From: Peptostreptococcaceae bacterium
GTDB taxonomy: Bacteria > Bacillota > Clostridia > Peptostreptococcales > Anaerovoracaceae
Reading direction: 5' to 3'
NCBI GenBank assembly: GCA_016650115.1
Contig: JAENWI010000089.1
Location: 1 to 6,270, forward strand
DNA length: 6,270 bases
Shown: positions 5,437 through 6,270 of the stretch, one piece after another
Layout: each line of letters opens with the position of its first letter
Numbering within the stretch: position 1 is the first letter of the stretch
Program-made: the position numbers and the translations under genes
Notes under the pieces: model-generated
What the model was told of the DNA's origin: nothing
Database searches by the model: none
The model's input: only the letters and a program-made list of their open reading frames with translations

Positions 5437-5883
5437 ATGGAAAAACAAGTCAACAATTTTGAAGACAAATTGAGGGATAACAGCCTTAAGCTTACTGGAC
5501 CGAGACAGTGTATACTCAATTATCTTGCCTGTAATCGGGATAAACACCTGACTGCGGATGATATTCACCGGTTGCTCCTGCAAAATGATGAAAAAGTTGG
5601 CATCGCAACTGTTTATAGAACTCTGGCACTCCTTGAAAAATTAGAACTTATAAATGGAATCTACCTAGAAGATGGATGCGTCAGGTATCAGCTCATGGAT
5701 ACCAAAGAAAAACATGAGCATCATCATCTGATTTGTGAGAAGTGCAACAGGATAATCGATATGCAGGATGATCTGCTAGAGCGTCTTGAAAGACAGGTTA
5801 ACGAAAAATATGGATTCTGTGTGAAAAATCATAAGGTGAAACTCTACGGAATATGCAAAGAGTGTGGACAAATGAAGGATTGA
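5437..5883 (+). CDS. fur: Fur-family metal-dependent transcriptional repressor
   Basis: A 148-residue cytoplasmic winged-helix repressor that dimerises and binds operators when metal-loaded. Seen: an N-terminal winged helix with LTADDIHRLL (38-47) and the recognition region VGIATVYRTL (54-63), then the metal/dimer domain with HEHHHLICEKC (93-103) and CKEC (140-143). The two CxxC pairs (C100/C103, C140/C143) form the structural zinc site. By alignment from memory, the regulatory-metal positions are H37, Q85, H95, H97 and D108. Fur or PerR normally has Glu/Asp where Q85 sits, and D108 matches PerR's Asp104 rather than Fur's Glu. The longer loop between 85 and 95, E115 and H132 fit Fur. The ATG at 5437 has an AAAGAGGG ribosome binding site 8 nt upstream. 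Position after feoAB supports iron sensing; PerR-like peroxide sensing is the main alternative. The family call is firm, the Fur subtype less so. Confidence 0.88.
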   Translation: MEKQVNNFEDKLRDNSLKLTGPRQCILNYLACNRDKHLTADDIHRLLLQNDEKVGIATVYRTLALLEKLELINGIYLEDGCVRYQLMDTKEKHEHHHLICEKCNRIIDMQDDLLERLERQVNEKYGFCVKNHKVKLYGICKECGQMKD

Positions 5884-5928
5884 AGATATGCAATTGCATG
5901 AGAGAAAAATATATTTGTTTAGCCATTT

Positions 5929-5961
5929 TTTTGACATAATTTTGACATAATTTTAAACTAT
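5929..5961 (+). promoter_or_regulatory. 11-bp tandem TTGACA repeats, candidate response-regulator box and -35
   Basis: The unit TTTTGACATAA occurs exactly twice (5929-5939 and 5940-5950), and a degraded third copy follows (5951-5961, 7 of 11 matching). Both exact copies contain TTGACA, a consensus -35, but no good -10 lies 16-18 bp after either (the best is TAAAGA at 5964-5969, 16 bp after the second). The 11-bp period and TTnACA core resemble PhoP/PhoB-type tandem boxes. An activator-dependent promoter for the gene at 6021 is the likely reading. Confidence 0.5.
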
Positions 5962-5972
5962 CATAAAGATAT

Positions 5973-5988
5973 CGTAAGAAAACTTACG
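5973..5988. promoter_or_regulatory. perfect hairpin or operator dyad in leader of DUF2680-like gene
   Basis: CGTAAG-AAAA-CTTACG is a perfect 6-4-6 inverted repeat lying 19 nt before the AAAGGGG ribosome binding site (6007-6013). It could be a protein operator near the transcription start or an RNA hairpin with an AAAA loop in the leader. There is no T-run, so it is not a terminator. Confidence 0.4.
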
Positions 5989-6020
5989 TTAATCAAAAGG
6001 AAATTGAAAGGGGAAAAATT

Positions 6021-6270
6021 ATGAAAAATGTAAAAAGAATGGTCGCAGTAGGAGCAATGATAACATTAGTAGGGGCTACATCTCTAACCGCATTCGCAGG
6101 GGCAAACTTTGGATCATCTGCTGAAGTTCTTGCAGGGTTGACAGGCAAAACAGTTGAAACTGTTGTAGCAGAAAAAGTTGAAACAGGAAAGACTTATGGA
6201 ACACTTGCAAATGAAGCAGGTAAGTTGGATGAATTCAAAGCTGAAGCGACAGAGATGAAAAATAATCAAC
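6021..6270 (+). CDS. secreted DUF2680-like protein (3' partial)
   Basis: Eighty-three codons are visible before the window ends; no stop is reached. Seen: a clear Sec signal peptide with a basic start (MKNVKR), a hydrophobic core (residues 7-24) and an Ala-x-Ala cleavage site, predicted after residue 26 (TAFA/GA). The mature part has the pattern AEVLAGLTGKTVETVVAEK, then GKTYGTLANEAGKLDEFKAE, the repeated 'LTGK...V...KVETGKTYGTLA' style of DUF2680 proteins, small exported helical proteins of Firmicutes with no established function. The ATG at 6021 has AAAGGGG (6007-6013) 7 nt upstream. It follows fur by 137 nt and has its own control region, so it is probably a separate unit. The family assignment is from memory of sequence style and is less certain than the secreted nature. 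Confidence 0.75.
   Translation, partial: MKNVKRMVAVGAMITLVGATSLTAFAGANFGSSAEVLAGLTGKTVETVVAEKVETGKTYGTLANEAGKLDEFKAEATEMKNNQ

Noticed and set aside
5389..5583. 64-codon minus-strand frame over the fur promoter and 5' end
   Set aside because: It overlaps the well-supported fur gene and its control region and shows no translation signal or known domain.
5888..5899. ATGCAATTGCAT perfect palindrome after fur, considered as a terminator
   Set aside because: With a realistic loop it leaves only a 4-bp stem, and no T-run follows directly; in AT-rich DNA such a palindrome can arise by chance.

Overview
The window looks like chromosomal DNA from a low-GC, probably anaerobic Firmicute (Clostridia-type). 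The reasons are the AT-rich sequence, strong AGGAGG-type ribosome binding sites, consensus TTGACA/TATAAT-like promoters, a clostridial-style feoA-feoB-Cys-rich-protein cluster, and a small membrane ferredoxin of the NapH type. All supported genes lie on the + strand. No tRNA, rRNA, CRISPR array, insertion sequence or phage gene was seen.

Layout. (1) Positions 1-1714 hold the C-terminal 570 residues of a DEAD/DEAH-type helicase with a C-terminal DUF3427-like region; its N-terminus is off the left edge. (2) Positions 1715-1932 are a control region rich in short dyads, ending in an extended -10 promoter and a strong ribosome binding site. (3) Positions 1933-2701 hold two overlapping genes: a small membrane-anchored protein with two [4Fe-4S] cluster motifs, and an unrecognised 81-83 residue basic protein. 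(4) Positions 2702-3073 contain no intact gene. They hold a short open stretch that may be a gene remnant, a strong intrinsic terminator, three A-rich 11-bp repeats, a near-consensus promoter, and a perfect 7-1-7 Fur box just after the predicted transcription start. (5) Positions 3074-5385 are a ferrous iron uptake operon: feoA, feoB and a 53-residue FeoB-associated Cys-rich membrane protein that overlaps feoB by 4 bp. (6) Positions 5437-5883 encode a Fur-family repressor with its own promoter, whose -10 lies inside an inverted repeat. (7) From 6021 a secreted DUF2680-like protein starts and runs off the right edge. It is preceded by 11-bp tandem TTGACA repeats and a perfect hairpin or dyad.

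How the genes fit together. FeoA, FeoB and the Cys-rich protein should form the Fe(II) importer. Its promoter carries a textbook Fur operator and a Fur-family gene lies directly downstream, so a closed iron-sensing feedback loop is the natural reading. The regulator shows a mixed Fur/PerR-like set of predicted metal ligands, which makes its actual signal worth testing. The helicase, the ferredoxin pair and the DUF2680-like protein appear to be separate transcription units. I found no convincing evidence for a wholly new multi-gene system; the most interesting material is regulatory.
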